A stretch of DNA of 64,000 nt from an uncultured Lachnospiraceae bacterium (GTDB taxonomy: Bacteria; Bacillota; Clostridia; Lachnospirales; Lachnospiraceae), in NCBI GenBank assembly GCA_910577275.1, contig CAJTMW010000010.1, forward strand, positions 62,001 to 126,000, written 5' to 3'. The notes under the pieces were generated by a model. That model was not told the DNA's origin. It did no database searches and saw only the letters and a list, made by a program, of their open reading frames with translations. How positions within the stretch are numbered: the first letter of the stretch is position 1; every line of letters starts with the position of its first letter. The translations under genes were made by a program, and so were the position numbers. This document shows, piece after piece, positions 53,247-62,069 of this stretch.

Positions 53247-54256
53247 TGGCGGTTTTGTACATTAAGGAACAGGGGGCAATGATCCAGAAGCTGGGGGAGC
53301 GCATTTTAGTAAAAAAGGGAAATGAAACCCTGCTGGAATTACCAGTGCTTCATATAGAAAACATGGCATTGATCGGGAATGTCCAGATAACGGCGCAGGC
53401 TTTACATATGCTGATGGAAAGAGGAGTTGATGTAAGCTATTTCTCCTATTCAGGGAAATATCTGGGGCAAACGGCGGCGGACGCATCAAAAAATATTTTT
53501 TTAAGGTTTGAGCAATACAGCTTTTATCTTGACATTGAAAGAAGAATGGAAATGGCCAGAAGAATTGTGGCTAATAAGATTAACAATTAGATTATGGTGA
53601 TTCGGGAGCATTCATGGCGGGAAAGCGATTATGAGTGGAAAAAAGATATAAGACAAATGGAAAAGTACTTACAGGAACTGCCGAATAAACGGACGCCTAA
53701 TGAGATATTGGGAATAGAGGGAATCTGCAGTAATATTTATTTCCGTGCGTTTGGTTATATGCTGAAATGCGATTTCACTTTTCAGGGAAGGAACAGAAGA
53801 CCGCCCAAAGACCCGATAAATGTGCTCCTTAGCCTTGCTTATACTTTCCTTACCAAGGAGGTATGCAGCGTATTAGCGGCAGAATCTTTTGAACCATATT
53901 TAGGTTTTCTGCATGGAATCAGGTATGGACGAAAGTCTCTGGCGCTGGATATGATAGAGGAATTTCGCCAGCCGATCGTGGACAGGCTGGTGATTCTTCT
54001 TTTTAATAAACGGATGATCGGAAAATATGATTTTGATATTCCACAGGATGGGCGTATCCTTTTAAATGAGGACGGATTTAAGAAGTTCTGTACGGAATAT
54101 GAGCGATGGATGAGTGGCAGAAATACGGCTTCCGGAGAAAAATCTTTCCGCCGCTGTATACGGGAGCAGATTGCTGCACTGAAAAAGGCAGTGAGTAAGA
54201 AAGAGCTATATCAGCCATATAGCTGGGGAAAGCGTCATGTACCTGATCAGTTATGA
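53246..54256 (+). pseudogene. cas1: Cas1 integrase interrupted by an in-frame TAG
   Basis: Starts at ATG 53246, overlapping the preceding TGA. Residues 1-114 are the beta-domain (MAVLYIKEQGAMIQKLGERILVKKG ... ARRIVANKINN). TAG at 53588-53590 falls where Cas1 proteins have a conserved Gln (K-I-x-N-Q). The same frame continues IMVIREHSWRESDYEW to 54256 with the whole catalytic domain: Glu in LGIEGICSNIYF, His in LGFLHGIRYGRKSLALDMIEEFR with Asp following. Without readthrough no integrase can be made, because the metal ligands lie beyond the stop. Restoring CAG gives 336 residues, normal length. Confidence 0.88.
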
Positions 54257-54521
54257 TATAACGGATAACAGAATACGTGGAAAAATTGCAAAGGAGCTTT
54301 CCGGCTATGGACAGCGTGTCCAGTACAGTGTTTTTGAATGCAGGCTCACAGAACAGCAGTATAAGGAGCTGTATCAGAAGCTGGTGCTCCTGATGCGGGA
54401 AGAAAGGGAAGGAAATGTGCGTATTTACGATATATGTGGGAAATGTGAACGGAAGCTGAGTACGATCGGCATTGAAAGCAGGAAAATGGCACTGGATAAG
54501 GAGGAGCTGATTATTATTTAA
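54237..54521 (+). CDS. cas2: Cas2
   Basis: 94 residues, overlapping the cas1 end by 20 bases. MYLISYDITDNRIRGKIAKELSGYGQRVQYSVFECRLT is the Cas2 ferredoxin-like opening with the conserved Asp in YDI. Intact. It forms the structural core of the Cas1-Cas2 integration complex, which cannot form here unless Cas1 is read through. Confidence 0.94.
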   Translation: MYLISYDITDNRIRGKIAKELSGYGQRVQYSVFECRLTEQQYKELYQKLVLLMREEREGNVRIYDICGKCERKLSTIGIESRKMALDKEELIII

Positions 54522-54557
54522 GACTTTTCAGGGCAAAATGAGAAAGCGAGGAGAAAG

Positions 54558-56151
54558 GTGAGCTTATATAATAAAGTGATTGATCTGCAAAAGCTTGCAC
54601 AGGCATGGAATGAAGTAAAGAAAAACAGACCGGCGGCAGGTGTGGATAATGTGACCTTTGAGCAGTTCGAAGAAGGGAAAGTGGAGAGGATACGCCAACT
54701 GTACCAGGAATTAAGAGAACACAGGTATCATGCGCCCGGTTAAGAGGGTTATGCTGTATAAAGGAGAAAAGGCTCGTGAAATTGCGCTGTATGCCATGCG
54801 GGATAAAGTAGTGCAGAGGTCTTTGGAGGCAGAACTTAAGAAACTGTATGAGGGGCAATTTTCCCTGCAGGCCTTTGCGTACAGAAGTAATAAATCTGCC
54901 TTAAATGCCGTGAATGAGATTGACCAGAGGATTAAATCCGGCGCTTACTCATGGGTGTTGAGGTTGGACATTTCCGGTTTTTTCGATTCAATACAATGGG
55001 AAAAATTAGAGAAAATGTTGAAAAAAGATATCAAAGAGGAGGATGTCCTTTTTCTCATAGAAGAGAATTGCAAATCGGTTATGCTTGACGAGGACGGTGA
55101 GCTGGTTGCAAAACGGATAGGAATTTATCAGGGTAGTGCGGTATCGCCAACGCTCTCTAATATTTATCTGATGGAATTTGACAATCAAATGACGAAAGAA
55201 GCAGTATATTATGCCCGTTACTCAGATGATATGCTTCTCCTGGGAGAGAGTAGGGAAGAGTTGCTTGAGGAATGTGAAAGAATAAAAGTGGCATTGAGTA
55301 AGCTGGGACTTTGCTTAAATGAGAGGAAAACCGTGTGTGCTGCTCTTGGGGAGGGTGTTGATTTTCTTGGTTACCGCTTTGATTCTTCCGGTATGACAAT
55401 CCCGGCAAAGGCCGAAAGAAATCTGGAGGAGCGTTTAGAGACTATGTGGCTTTCTTCCTCCGAAAAATCAATAGAAGAGAAGTTAAAGAATGCATTGGAA
55501 ATTGTGGGAGGCTGGGAGCAATATTTCCGTGGTGAAAGGCAAATTTACAGTATTTTTGAGTATGTTGTTTTGATGAGATTTTCTGGGGAGCATAAAGAGC
55601 GGCTGGAAGAAAAACGTCCGGATTTTATCAATTATTGTAAGGATATTACGATTTATCTTGCAAAAATCTGGAAAGAAGATGAGAAAGAAGCCTTAGAATT
55701 GCTGGAATATGAACAGCTTTATCAGATTTGGACATTACAAGGGATGGAGGAAAAAGTTCATGATAATTTAAAGGAGCTGCTTGATTTATACAGGGGTTAT
55801 ATAATAGAAGAAAATGCAGATACGGCGATGGAACTGATGCAGTTGTATACAGACAGAGGGGGATACTCCAAAGCGGCATTCTGGCAGAAGCAGCAGGAAC
55901 GGCTGGAAAAAAAGGCATCTGGCACAGGCAGGAAGGTTATGCTGCCGGATAACAGTGAGATATCCTTATCTTTTGATCGTTCCAGCGCAGAAAAAATATT
56001 GAATCTGTTTGTGGGGCGAGAAGATATTTACAGTAGCGAAGAAATAGGGAACGGGGGTAAAAGGCAAAACGAAATTCAGGTGTATCCGCTGACTGGGCAG
56101 AAGCTTTATGAGCATTTATGTGGGAAAGTCACCCTGGGAACCTATGTGTAG
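54558..56151 (+). pseudogene. CRISPR-associated reverse transcriptase (N-terminal part of an RT-primase fusion), frameshifted
   Basis: GTG start at 54558 after GGAGAAAG. The first frame (to 54743) carries AWNEVKKNRPAAGVDNVTFEQF and ends HRYHAPG; the second frame (from about 54736) carries PVKRVMLYKGEKAREIALYAMRDKVVQ, with the junction near 54732-54738 out of frame by one (insertion of 1 or loss of 2). RT motifs: LRLDISGFFDSI (motif A Asp), GIYQGSAVSPTLSNIYL, YARYSDDMLLL (catalytic YSDD), LNERKT, DFLGYRF. Group II-intron-like, maturase-type RT of CRISPR loci, unfused to Cas1. TAG at 56149-56151 separates it from the in-frame primase domain. Confidence 0.82.
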
Positions 56152-57357
56152 CGTCCCAATGGGACAGTACGTTATATTGTGACGGATATTGTTGTATCAA
56201 AGAAAGTGCTGTTGCAAAGCGAGCGGGGAAGCGTGGAGTACGGGGCGTATCTGGAAAAAGCTCTGCAAAAGGCCAATGAGGTGTTGGAGCTTTACCGTGA
56301 ATTTGGAATGATGGGATATATCGAATATTCCGGAGGACGCGGATATCATGTTTGGCTTGTTATGACGCAGTGGATACCGGTTCGGTATGCGAATATGTTT
56401 TGTGACGTGATAGAGCGCAGGCTGGGAAAAACAGAAGAAGGGATAGGAATAGAATTTTTTCCCAATAAGACGAGGTTGAAGCCAGGAAAATTTGGGCAGA
56501 CCATAAAGCTTCCTTGGGGATACCATATAAAAACAGGTGAGAGGTCTTATTTTTTGGATGAGAATGGAAACAGGGTAACAAACGTGAATTTGTTTCTGGA
56601 CAGCCTTGCTAAAAATTCATTGGGAGCATTGAAAAAGGTTTTGGCAGTGAACCTGAAAGAAAACGACAAGACAGGCGAAAAGAGGATTGATATAGATTTA
56701 AGCGCTTTTCCGGATACGCCCGAAACAGTTCTTAAAGTCCTTAAGGGATGCAGTCTTATGGGCTACCTTTGCAACAAAGCGGCCAGGACGGGATATTTGA
56801 CACATTTTGAAAGACTGTCAATTTTATATGTTTTTGGGCATTTAGGAGAAGATGGAAAGCAATTCGTGCATACTGTCATATCACATACCCTAAATTATCA
56901 ATATAATACAACAGAGCGCTTTATCAGACGAATCCCGGAAAAACCAGTCAGCTGCATTAAGCTCAGGGAGCAATATAAACAGATTACAGCGGAATGCGGA
57001 TGCAACTGCGATTTCAAAAGAAGCAAAAACTGCTATCCATCACCTGTGCTCCATGCAATTTTATTATCTAATGATCTGCAAAAGGATGTTACAATACCGA
57101 CCAGCCGCACGATAACCAATGAAAAGGAAAAAAAGATAGTAGAGGAACTGAATGTCCACAAAAGAGCACAGGAACTGGCAGGAAAAATACTGGAGTTGAA
57201 AAAGCAAAAGCGCAGTATTGATGCTTCCGTGTTAAAGATAGAAAAAGAATTGGAAAAACTGTTTGATCTTGTGGAGGTGGATTGCCTGGAAATTGAATTG
57301 GGTATGTTGGTTCGCAGAAAGAAAGAGGCAGGATATGAGTGGCTGATTGAGATTTAG
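56152..57357 (+). pseudogene. Archaeo-eukaryotic-type primase-polymerase domain (C-terminal part of the RT-primase fusion)
   Basis: Same frame as the RT, directly after TAG 56149. The AEP domain actually begins before the stop (LFVGREDIYSSEE ... LYEHLCGKVTLGTYV). It continues RPNGTVRYIVTDIVVSKK, where motif I should be D-x-D but reads D-I-V (Val at 56191). Motif II is SGGRGYHVWLV (His), motif III GIEFFPNKTRLKPGKFGQTIKLPWGYH. A C-terminal Cys cluster (CGCNCDFKRSKNC) may bind metal. It resembles primases of TOTE-type systems and CRISPR-associated Prim-Pols. A separate start at GTG 56179 is possible but would truncate the domain. Confidence 0.75.
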
Positions 57358-57391
57358 AATTTACTAAATAGTAAAATTAAGTAAGTTTGAG

Positions 57392-57420
57392 TTGAAAACC
57401 AGAAAAGATAAGAATATAAT
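57392..57420 (+). promoter_or_regulatory. Promoter of the second CRISPR leader
   Basis: TTGAAA (57392-57397), 17 bases, TATAAT (57415-57420): same hexamers and spacing as the array 1 leader promoter. Confidence 0.75.
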
Positions 57421-57469
57421 TGTATCAACAGCCAAATTTCGAAAAGACAAAAAAATGACTTGAAAAGCG

Positions 57470-57495
57470 TAATTGCCAGAATATTCTGGCAATTA
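57470..57495 (+). promoter_or_regulatory. Leader palindrome, copy 2
   Basis: Perfect 12-bp arms TAATTGCCAGAA (57470-57481), centre TA, TTCTGGCAATTA (57484-57495), 49 bases after the -10 and 53 before the repeat. It differs from copy 1 at two arm positions, each with the matching change in the other arm. Confidence 0.75.
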
Positions 57496-57548
57496 CATGC
57501 AAAATTGGGGCTCAAAACAATTGATTTTACTGGGGTTGCGGAGAGATA

Positions 57549-57584
57549 GTAGAAATGAAGAAAGCCCGTTTAGGGCATTAGTAT
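57549..57584 (+). CRISPR. Single degenerate CRISPR repeat behind the second leader
   Basis: Begins GTAGAAATGAAGAAAGCCCG and ends TTTAGGGCATTAGTAT, about 29 of 36 positions as in array 1 with the GCCC...GGGC stem kept. No second repeat follows, so there is no spacer. It is either an empty array or a relic of a duplicated locus. Confidence 0.7.
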
Positions 57585-57662
57585 AGTTTGATTGGGATAG
57601 CAAGATGAATTGTCCCAATATTTAAAAGCTTAAGAAAGTGTTTACACATAGTAGAATTTTCG

Positions 57663-57687
57663 TGCAGATGATGTGTTTTCATCTGCA
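57663..57687 (+). terminator. Hairpin downstream of the lone repeat
   Basis: TGCAGATGA (57663-57671) and TCATCTGCA (57679-57687), 9-bp perfect arms with 7-base loop; followed by TTACTTTTAAG. A weak terminator candidate for leader 2 transcripts. Confidence 0.4.
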
Positions 57688-57944
57688 TTACTTTTAAGCT
57701 ATAAGTGATACAGAGTTTTTATATGTGTGTTTTTCAACAGCACGTGGGGGATATGCGATAAAGGCGGTACCCAAGGATGATAATGAGACGGAATAAAAAA
57801 GCCGTTCCCTGTAAAATGGCGTGGAAAAGCGGCTGAAGAATTGAGTATGCTGACAGAAAAGAGATATTTGGATTTTGCCATAATTCTTGATTTTGAGTGT
57901 AACAGATACCGGGGTATCAGGATTTTTTGGATTGAGGGGTGCAA

Positions 57945-59027
57945 ATGAAGCGCAGTTTTGTCATCGCAATATTTACTATAAGTATTTTCATCCTGTTTTC
58001 CCTCTCTGTTTTTGCCCGTGGAAACGAGGACTCCCGCGGGATTTCGGCGGCTTTTGAGGATTACCGGCAGCGTCTTTTACAGCCACAGTGGCAATGGGAG
58101 ATAGAAGGGGCCGGATTTGAGGTGGCGTGGGAGCAGGTTTTTCCCATAGAAATGGAGGGCTCCGGGGAAGTCGTTATGATTCCGGCCATAGAGGAAGAGT
58201 ATCATCGGCTGGCGCTCTTTTTTGCGGAAGCAGACGGAAGGATTGTGTACAGGACAGACCAGCTTGAGGTAAACAGCCGCAACAGGGGCGAGCTGGCTGC
58301 GCCGGTAAGGGAGCTTAATGCGGTTTCCTTTCAGGACCTTAACAGAGACGGGCTTACGGATATTGTGATGATTGTCACCTGTGTGAACCAAAAGGGTGAT
58401 TATGCGGGAAAGCCTTATAAAATCGGGGAAGCGCTGTTTCAGGGAAAGCAGGAATTTTACCGGGATTACCGGCTTTCGGACAAGATTAACCGTTTTGGCA
58501 TGAATAAGAGCGTGGAAAGCATTGTGTCCTTTGTCCGGGACGGAAACTCCACGGAGTTCCTCTATACGGCGGCGACAAAGCAGGAGCTCATTGACAACGG
58601 TTTTCACATTATCAGCGAACAGTGCTATTACAGGCAGTTTGAAAAGCTTGGAAGACTCGAGGTGGTGCCGGGGACTTACACCATGGCCAGCTTTGCAACC
58701 TTTATGATTTATCTGATTAATGAACAGGGGTACATTGTGTGGAGCTTTCAGCCTATGGGGGAATACGAAAATCTTTATGCGCTGAAGGGCATTACCTGCC
58801 GGGATATTGACGGGGACGGGATGAAGGATATTCTGGTGCTTGCCCGTTACAGCAGCGGGGACGACGATAACGAGCTTGTGGTAAAAAGCGACTATGAGAT
58901 TTATTACCAGAGAACAGGCGGGTTTTACGAAGATACAGAGGTGAAACGCCGGTATAAGTGCAGGGATGAGGACACGGTGTCGGAGCTGGTGGAGAAGGCC
59001 AGAAGGTACTGGGGCTGGCAAGTATGA
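57945..59027 (+). CDS. Secreted protein with VCBS/FG-GAP-like calcium motifs
   Basis: About 360 residues from ATG 57945 (GAGGGGTGCAA upstream). Signal peptide KRSFVIAIFTISIFILFSLSVFA then RGNEDS. Two D-x-(D/N)-x-D-G-x-x-D-I loops, FQDLNRDGLTDIVMIV and CRDIDGDGMKDILVLA, typical of calcium-binding beta-propeller blades. Extracellular; function unknown. It precedes a two-component system in the same direction, and may be its sensor accessory. Confidence 0.65.
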   Translation: MKRSFVIAIFTISIFILFSLSVFARGNEDSRGISAAFEDYRQRLLQPQWQWEIEGAGFEVAWEQVFPIEMEGSGEVVMIPAIEEEYHRLALFFAEADGRIVYRTDQLEVNSRNRGELAAPVRELNAVSFQDLNRDGLTDIVMIVTCVNQKGDYAGKPYKIGEALFQGKQEFYRDYRLSDKINRFGMNKSVESIVSFVRDGNSTEFLYTAATKQELIDNGFHIISEQCYYRQFEKLGRLEVVPGTYTMASFATFMIYLINEQGYIVWSFQPMGEYENLYALKGITCRDIDGDGMKDILVLARYSSGDDDNELVVKSDYEIYYQRTGGFYEDTEVKRRYKCRDEDTVSELVEKARRYWGWQV

Positions 59028-59028
59028 G

Positions 59029-59069
59029 AGATTTTCTAAGGCGCTGAAAAACACCGCCTAAGAAAATCT
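59029..59069 (+). terminator. Hairpin after the VCBS-like gene
   Basis: 15-base arms AGATTTTCTAAGGCG (59029-59043) and CGCCTAAGAAAATCT (59055-59069) with one mismatch. It separates the secreted-protein gene from the two-component operon. Confidence 0.5.
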
Positions 59070-59147
59070 TCTCATGCTCAGAAGAATGTCTCTTGCGAGC
59101 CATTCTTCGCGCATCGGAGCCGGCTGGAAGGTCAGGGGGAGATAAGA

Positions 59148-59807
59148 ATGATAAAAATACTGATAGTAGATGATGAAAAGGCGATTTGCGATTTGATTGA
59201 TTTGAATCTTTCGGCGTCGGGGTATCATTGTAAGGCGGTGCAGAACGGGCTTGAGGCCATTGATTTGATAGAAAAGGAAAACTTTGATTTGGTTCTTCTG
59301 GACATCATGCTTCCGGGAGCGGACGGGTTTGACGTGATGGAGTATATCAGGCCGCTGCAGGTTCCCGTGATTTTCATTACCGCAAAGCATGAAGTGAAGG
59401 ACAGAGTAAAGGGGCTCAAGCTGGGAGCGGACGATTATCTGGTAAAGCCCTTTGACGTGGTGGAGCTGACAGCCAGGGTGGAGGCTGTGCTTCGGCGGTA
59501 TCACAAGACGGAGCGGGAGCTTACGGCGGGCGACGTGGTGGTGGACGTGGAGGCGCGGAGGGTCTTAAAAGGAGGGAAACCGGTGGTTCTCACCAACAAG
59601 GAATTCGGCCTTCTGGTTCTGTTTATTCAGAATAAAAATATCGCCCTGTTTCGGGAGACGCTGTATGAAAAGGTGTGGGAGGACGAGTATATCGGCGACA
59701 GCCGCACCCTTGACCTTCATGTACAGCGGCTTCGCAGGAAGCTGGGCTGGGAGCAGAATCTGGTAGCGGTTTACAAGGTGGGCTACCGGTTAGAGGTGCC
59801 GCAATGA
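59148..59807 (+). CDS. OmpR/PhoB-family response regulator
   Basis: 219 residues. Receiver: ILIVDDEKAICD, phospho-Asp in LVLLDIMLPGADGFDV, Lys in YLVKPFD; C-terminal winged helix with VLTNKEFGLLVLF, YEKVWEDEYIGDSRTLDLHVQRLRRKLG. The stop overlaps the start of the kinase gene (ATGA). Targets unknown. Confidence 0.94.
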   Translation: MIKILIVDDEKAICDLIDLNLSASGYHCKAVQNGLEAIDLIEKENFDLVLLDIMLPGADGFDVMEYIRPLQVPVIFITAKHEVKDRVKGLKLGADDYLVKPFDVVELTARVEAVLRRYHKTERELTAGDVVVDVEARRVLKGGKPVVLTNKEFGLLVLFIQNKNIALFRETLYEKVWEDEYIGDSRTLDLHVQRLRRKLGWEQNLVAVYKVGYRLEVPQ

Positions 59808-61231
59808 AATTTTCTTCAAAGCTTTTGTTGTGTACAATAACTGTACTTGCCCTGGCGCTGGGGTTCTCGGGATTTTATATTGTAAATTATGTGTTTGAGA
59901 CCTCTCTTGCCAGAGAAGCCGGGCAGGCGCTGGATGAAAACAGCATTCTTTGCTTTGCCTTTGAAACGGCTGCCCTGAACGTACCGGCCAAGTACGACGT
60001 GCTTCAGGACAGAACCATAGGGCAGATAGCCTCTAATCTGGAATCCGGCGGTCAGGGGAGCGGACGCATGCTGCGGATTTCGGATGAGGAAAAAAGTATT
60101 CTGTATGCCGGGGACGGGTTTGAAGCCGACGAAGCGCTTTTGGAGCTCACGGACGAGAATACCAGAACCTACCGCACGATTTTGTTAAACGGGCGTTATT
60201 ACATACAGACCGGAAGTACTTTTCATGCGCTGGACAGGGTCCTGTATCTGGAAACGCTGCGGGACGTGTCGGAGGTTTTCAGCGAGCGGGAGCTGGGCTT
60301 TCGGGTCTACCGCCGGGTTACGATTATCATACTGATTCTGGGAATGGTAATTATGTATCTGATTTCTTTCCTGCTGACAAAGCCTATCCGGCTCCTTACC
60401 CGGGCGACCAAACGGATGGCGGCGGGGGATTACGACTACCGGGCAAGGATGGTAAGCAGCGACGAGTTAGGGCAGCTTACCCTTGATTTTAATCACATGG
60501 CGGAGGCTCTGGAGGAAAATATCAATAAGCTGGAGGACGAGATTCAGGCCAGGGAGGACTTTGTCGGGGCTTTCGCCCATGAGCTGAAAACGCCTCTCAC
60601 GGCGATTATCGGTTACGCGGATATGCTGCGTTCCAGACAGATGGATGAGGAAAAAAGTCTTTTGTCAGCCAATTACATTTATAAGGAGGGAAAAAGGCTG
60701 GAGGCGATGTCCATCCGGCTTTTGGAGATTATGGTCACCCGGCACGGGCAGGCGCAGTTCCAGGAGGTGCAGGCGGAAACGCTGTTTCTTTATCTGCATG
60801 ACATGTTTACCCCGAACGAGAGTATGGAATTTATTTATTCCTACGACCAGGGGACGGTCTGGGCGGAGAGCAACCTGATTATTACGGTTCTGATTAATCT
60901 GCTGGACAACGCCTGCAAGGCTTCGGAACCGGGCAGCACCATAGAAATCAGAGGACGGCAGGAGGAAAAAGGATACCGTTTTATCATAAGGGATTACGGA
61001 ATAGGGATTCCCAGAGAGGAGCTTTTGAAGATTACCAAGGCTTTCTACATGGTGGACAAGTCAAGGGCGAGGAGCCGGAACGGGGCAGGTCTGGGGCTTG
61101 CCCTGTGTACGGAAATCCTCTCTCTCCATAACAGCGTCCTTGAAATAGAAAGCACGCCGGGGGAAGGAACCAGAATCAGTTTTGTGCTGCAAAATCAGAA
61201 GGAGGAGGGGCATGAAGAGACAGACGATTAA
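59804..61231 (+). CDS. HAMP-domain sensor histidine kinase
   Basis: 475 residues. Two membrane helices (near 8-28 and 168-188) around a ~140-residue extracellular sensor. HAMP (TKPIRLLTRATKRMAAGDYDYRA), HisKA AHELKTPLTAIIGYADMLRSR, N box LINLLDNACKAS, DYGIGIP, GAGLGLALCTEILSLH. Cognate kinase of the regulator just upstream. Confidence 0.94.
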   Translation: MKFSSKLLLCTITVLALALGFSGFYIVNYVFETSLAREAGQALDENSILCFAFETAALNVPAKYDVLQDRTIGQIASNLESGGQGSGRMLRISDEEKSILYAGDGFEADEALLELTDENTRTYRTILLNGRYYIQTGSTFHALDRVLYLETLRDVSEVFSERELGFRVYRRVTIIILILGMVIMYLISFLLTKPIRLLTRATKRMAAGDYDYRARMVSSDELGQLTLDFNHMAEALEENINKLEDEIQAREDFVGAFAHELKTPLTAIIGYADMLRSRQMDEEKSLLSANYIYKEGKRLEAMSIRLLEIMVTRHGQAQFQEVQAETLFLYLHDMFTPNESMEFIYSYDQGTVWAESNLIITVLINLLDNACKASEPGSTIEIRGRQEEKGYRFIIRDYGIGIPREELLKITKAFYMVDKSRARSRNGAGLGLALCTEILSLHNSVLEIESTPGEGTRISFVLQNQKEEGHEETDD

Positions 61232-62045
61232 TATTGCGCTTCTTTTGGCGGCGGTTTTGATAATGTCGGCCTCTATCTGGGGGCCGGAGCTGCTTGCAGA
61301 CTACAAGGACCGGACGGTGCTTGACAAAATTACCGCGCAGATTTCCGAGACGGAAGGGGCGGGCTACCGGTATGCCTTAAGCGCCAATGAAAAGCTGTTC
61401 ATTCTGTCAAAGTGTTTAAACGGACAGTCGCTTCCTGAAAGCGAGCAGAGCGCTCTGACCAGAGAATCCGAGGAAGATGCCGCCGGCTATCAGGAGCTGG
61501 AGGGAACCTATGCTTTTGTGGTAAATCACAGGGGGCCCACCGGAAAGGAAATCACAAACGAGGAGATATTTGCCACGTGCAACGAAATGCTCTCCGCCTT
61601 AAAGGAGATGGGGATTCTGCCGGAAACCTTAAAGGAGGTGGACGGCAGGGGGTACGAGGCGGTGCTTTACTCTGCCATTGACGTTCTTGAGCCCCGCAAC
61701 AATGTGGCGGTGTGGAAGGTCAGCTTTTCCATGAACAAAAGGAATGTGGACAGGTCAAACCGCCTGATTGACGCCTATCTGGACGCGGACGACGGAAAAA
61801 TCTATGAGTTTTACGCCAGAACCGACAGAACATGGGAGGATATCGACGCGGATGAAATGATGGAAAAATGGAGCGGCTATATGGGGCTTGAAAGCCCCGA
61901 GCCCTACGAGACGGACAACCCGCTTTCGGAGGCCACGCCCTATTATAAGAAGTATGTGTTTTCCGGGATGGACGGCGAGAGAACCATCGTGACTATCGGG
62001 TTTTATGAGGGAATTAACGAGCTGTTTTTAAAGATTTCCAAATGA
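61212..62045 (+). CDS. Membrane-anchored extracytoplasmic protein of the two-component operon
   Basis: 277 residues from ATG 61212 (AAGGAGGAGGGGC upstream), overlapping the kinase end by 20 bases. N-terminal anchor INIALLLAAVLIMSASIWG, remainder external and acidic (EQSALTRESEEDAAGYQELEG; VWKVSFSMNKRNVDRSNRLIDAYLDADDGKIYEFY). The SFS...N...LIDAYLDADDGKI pattern is like PepSY/YcdB-type modules. The tight overlap indicates a partner or target of the kinase. Not recognised further. Confidence 0.65.
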   Translation: MKRQTINIALLLAAVLIMSASIWGPELLADYKDRTVLDKITAQISETEGAGYRYALSANEKLFILSKCLNGQSLPESEQSALTRESEEDAAGYQELEGTYAFVVNHRGPTGKEITNEEIFATCNEMLSALKEMGILPETLKEVDGRGYEAVLYSAIDVLEPRNNVAVWKVSFSMNKRNVDRSNRLIDAYLDADDGKIYEFYARTDRTWEDIDADEMMEKWSGYMGLESPEPYETDNPLSEATPYYKKYVFSGMDGERTIVTIGFYEGINELFLKISK

Positions 62046-62069
62046 TGCAACTTTGATACAACTTTGATG

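Larger units (their letters stand above)
57358..57944. other. Right edge of the CRISPR island
   Basis: 587 bases without a gene: second leader, single repeat, then hairpins. Beyond about 57.9 kb the base composition returns to that of the flanking chromosome. Confidence 0.5.

Noticed and set aside
56149..56165. Stem GTCCC-AAT-GGGAC right after TAG 56149 as a readthrough signal
   Set aside because: The stem is only five base pairs, and the bases also encode the conserved RPNGT segment, so it is probably incidental.
51687..57357. A switched genetic code (TAG read as Gln) for the whole window
   Set aside because: Many intact genes in the window end in TAG (for example cas6, the Cas7-Cas5-Cas11 gene and the TIGR03986 gene), and frameshifts and a lost catalytic Asp accompany the TAG codons. 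Local decay or conditional readthrough is more likely than general recoding.
57720..57900. tRNA or structured RNA gene in the right edge of the island
   Set aside because: Only short imperfect hairpins are visible; no cloverleaf or CCA end could be traced.
58077..59054. 325-codon minus-strand open frame opposite the VCBS-like gene
   Set aside because: It mirrors a well-supported + strand gene with signal peptide and calcium loops; the minus-strand translation has no recognisable domain and is a shadow of codon bias.
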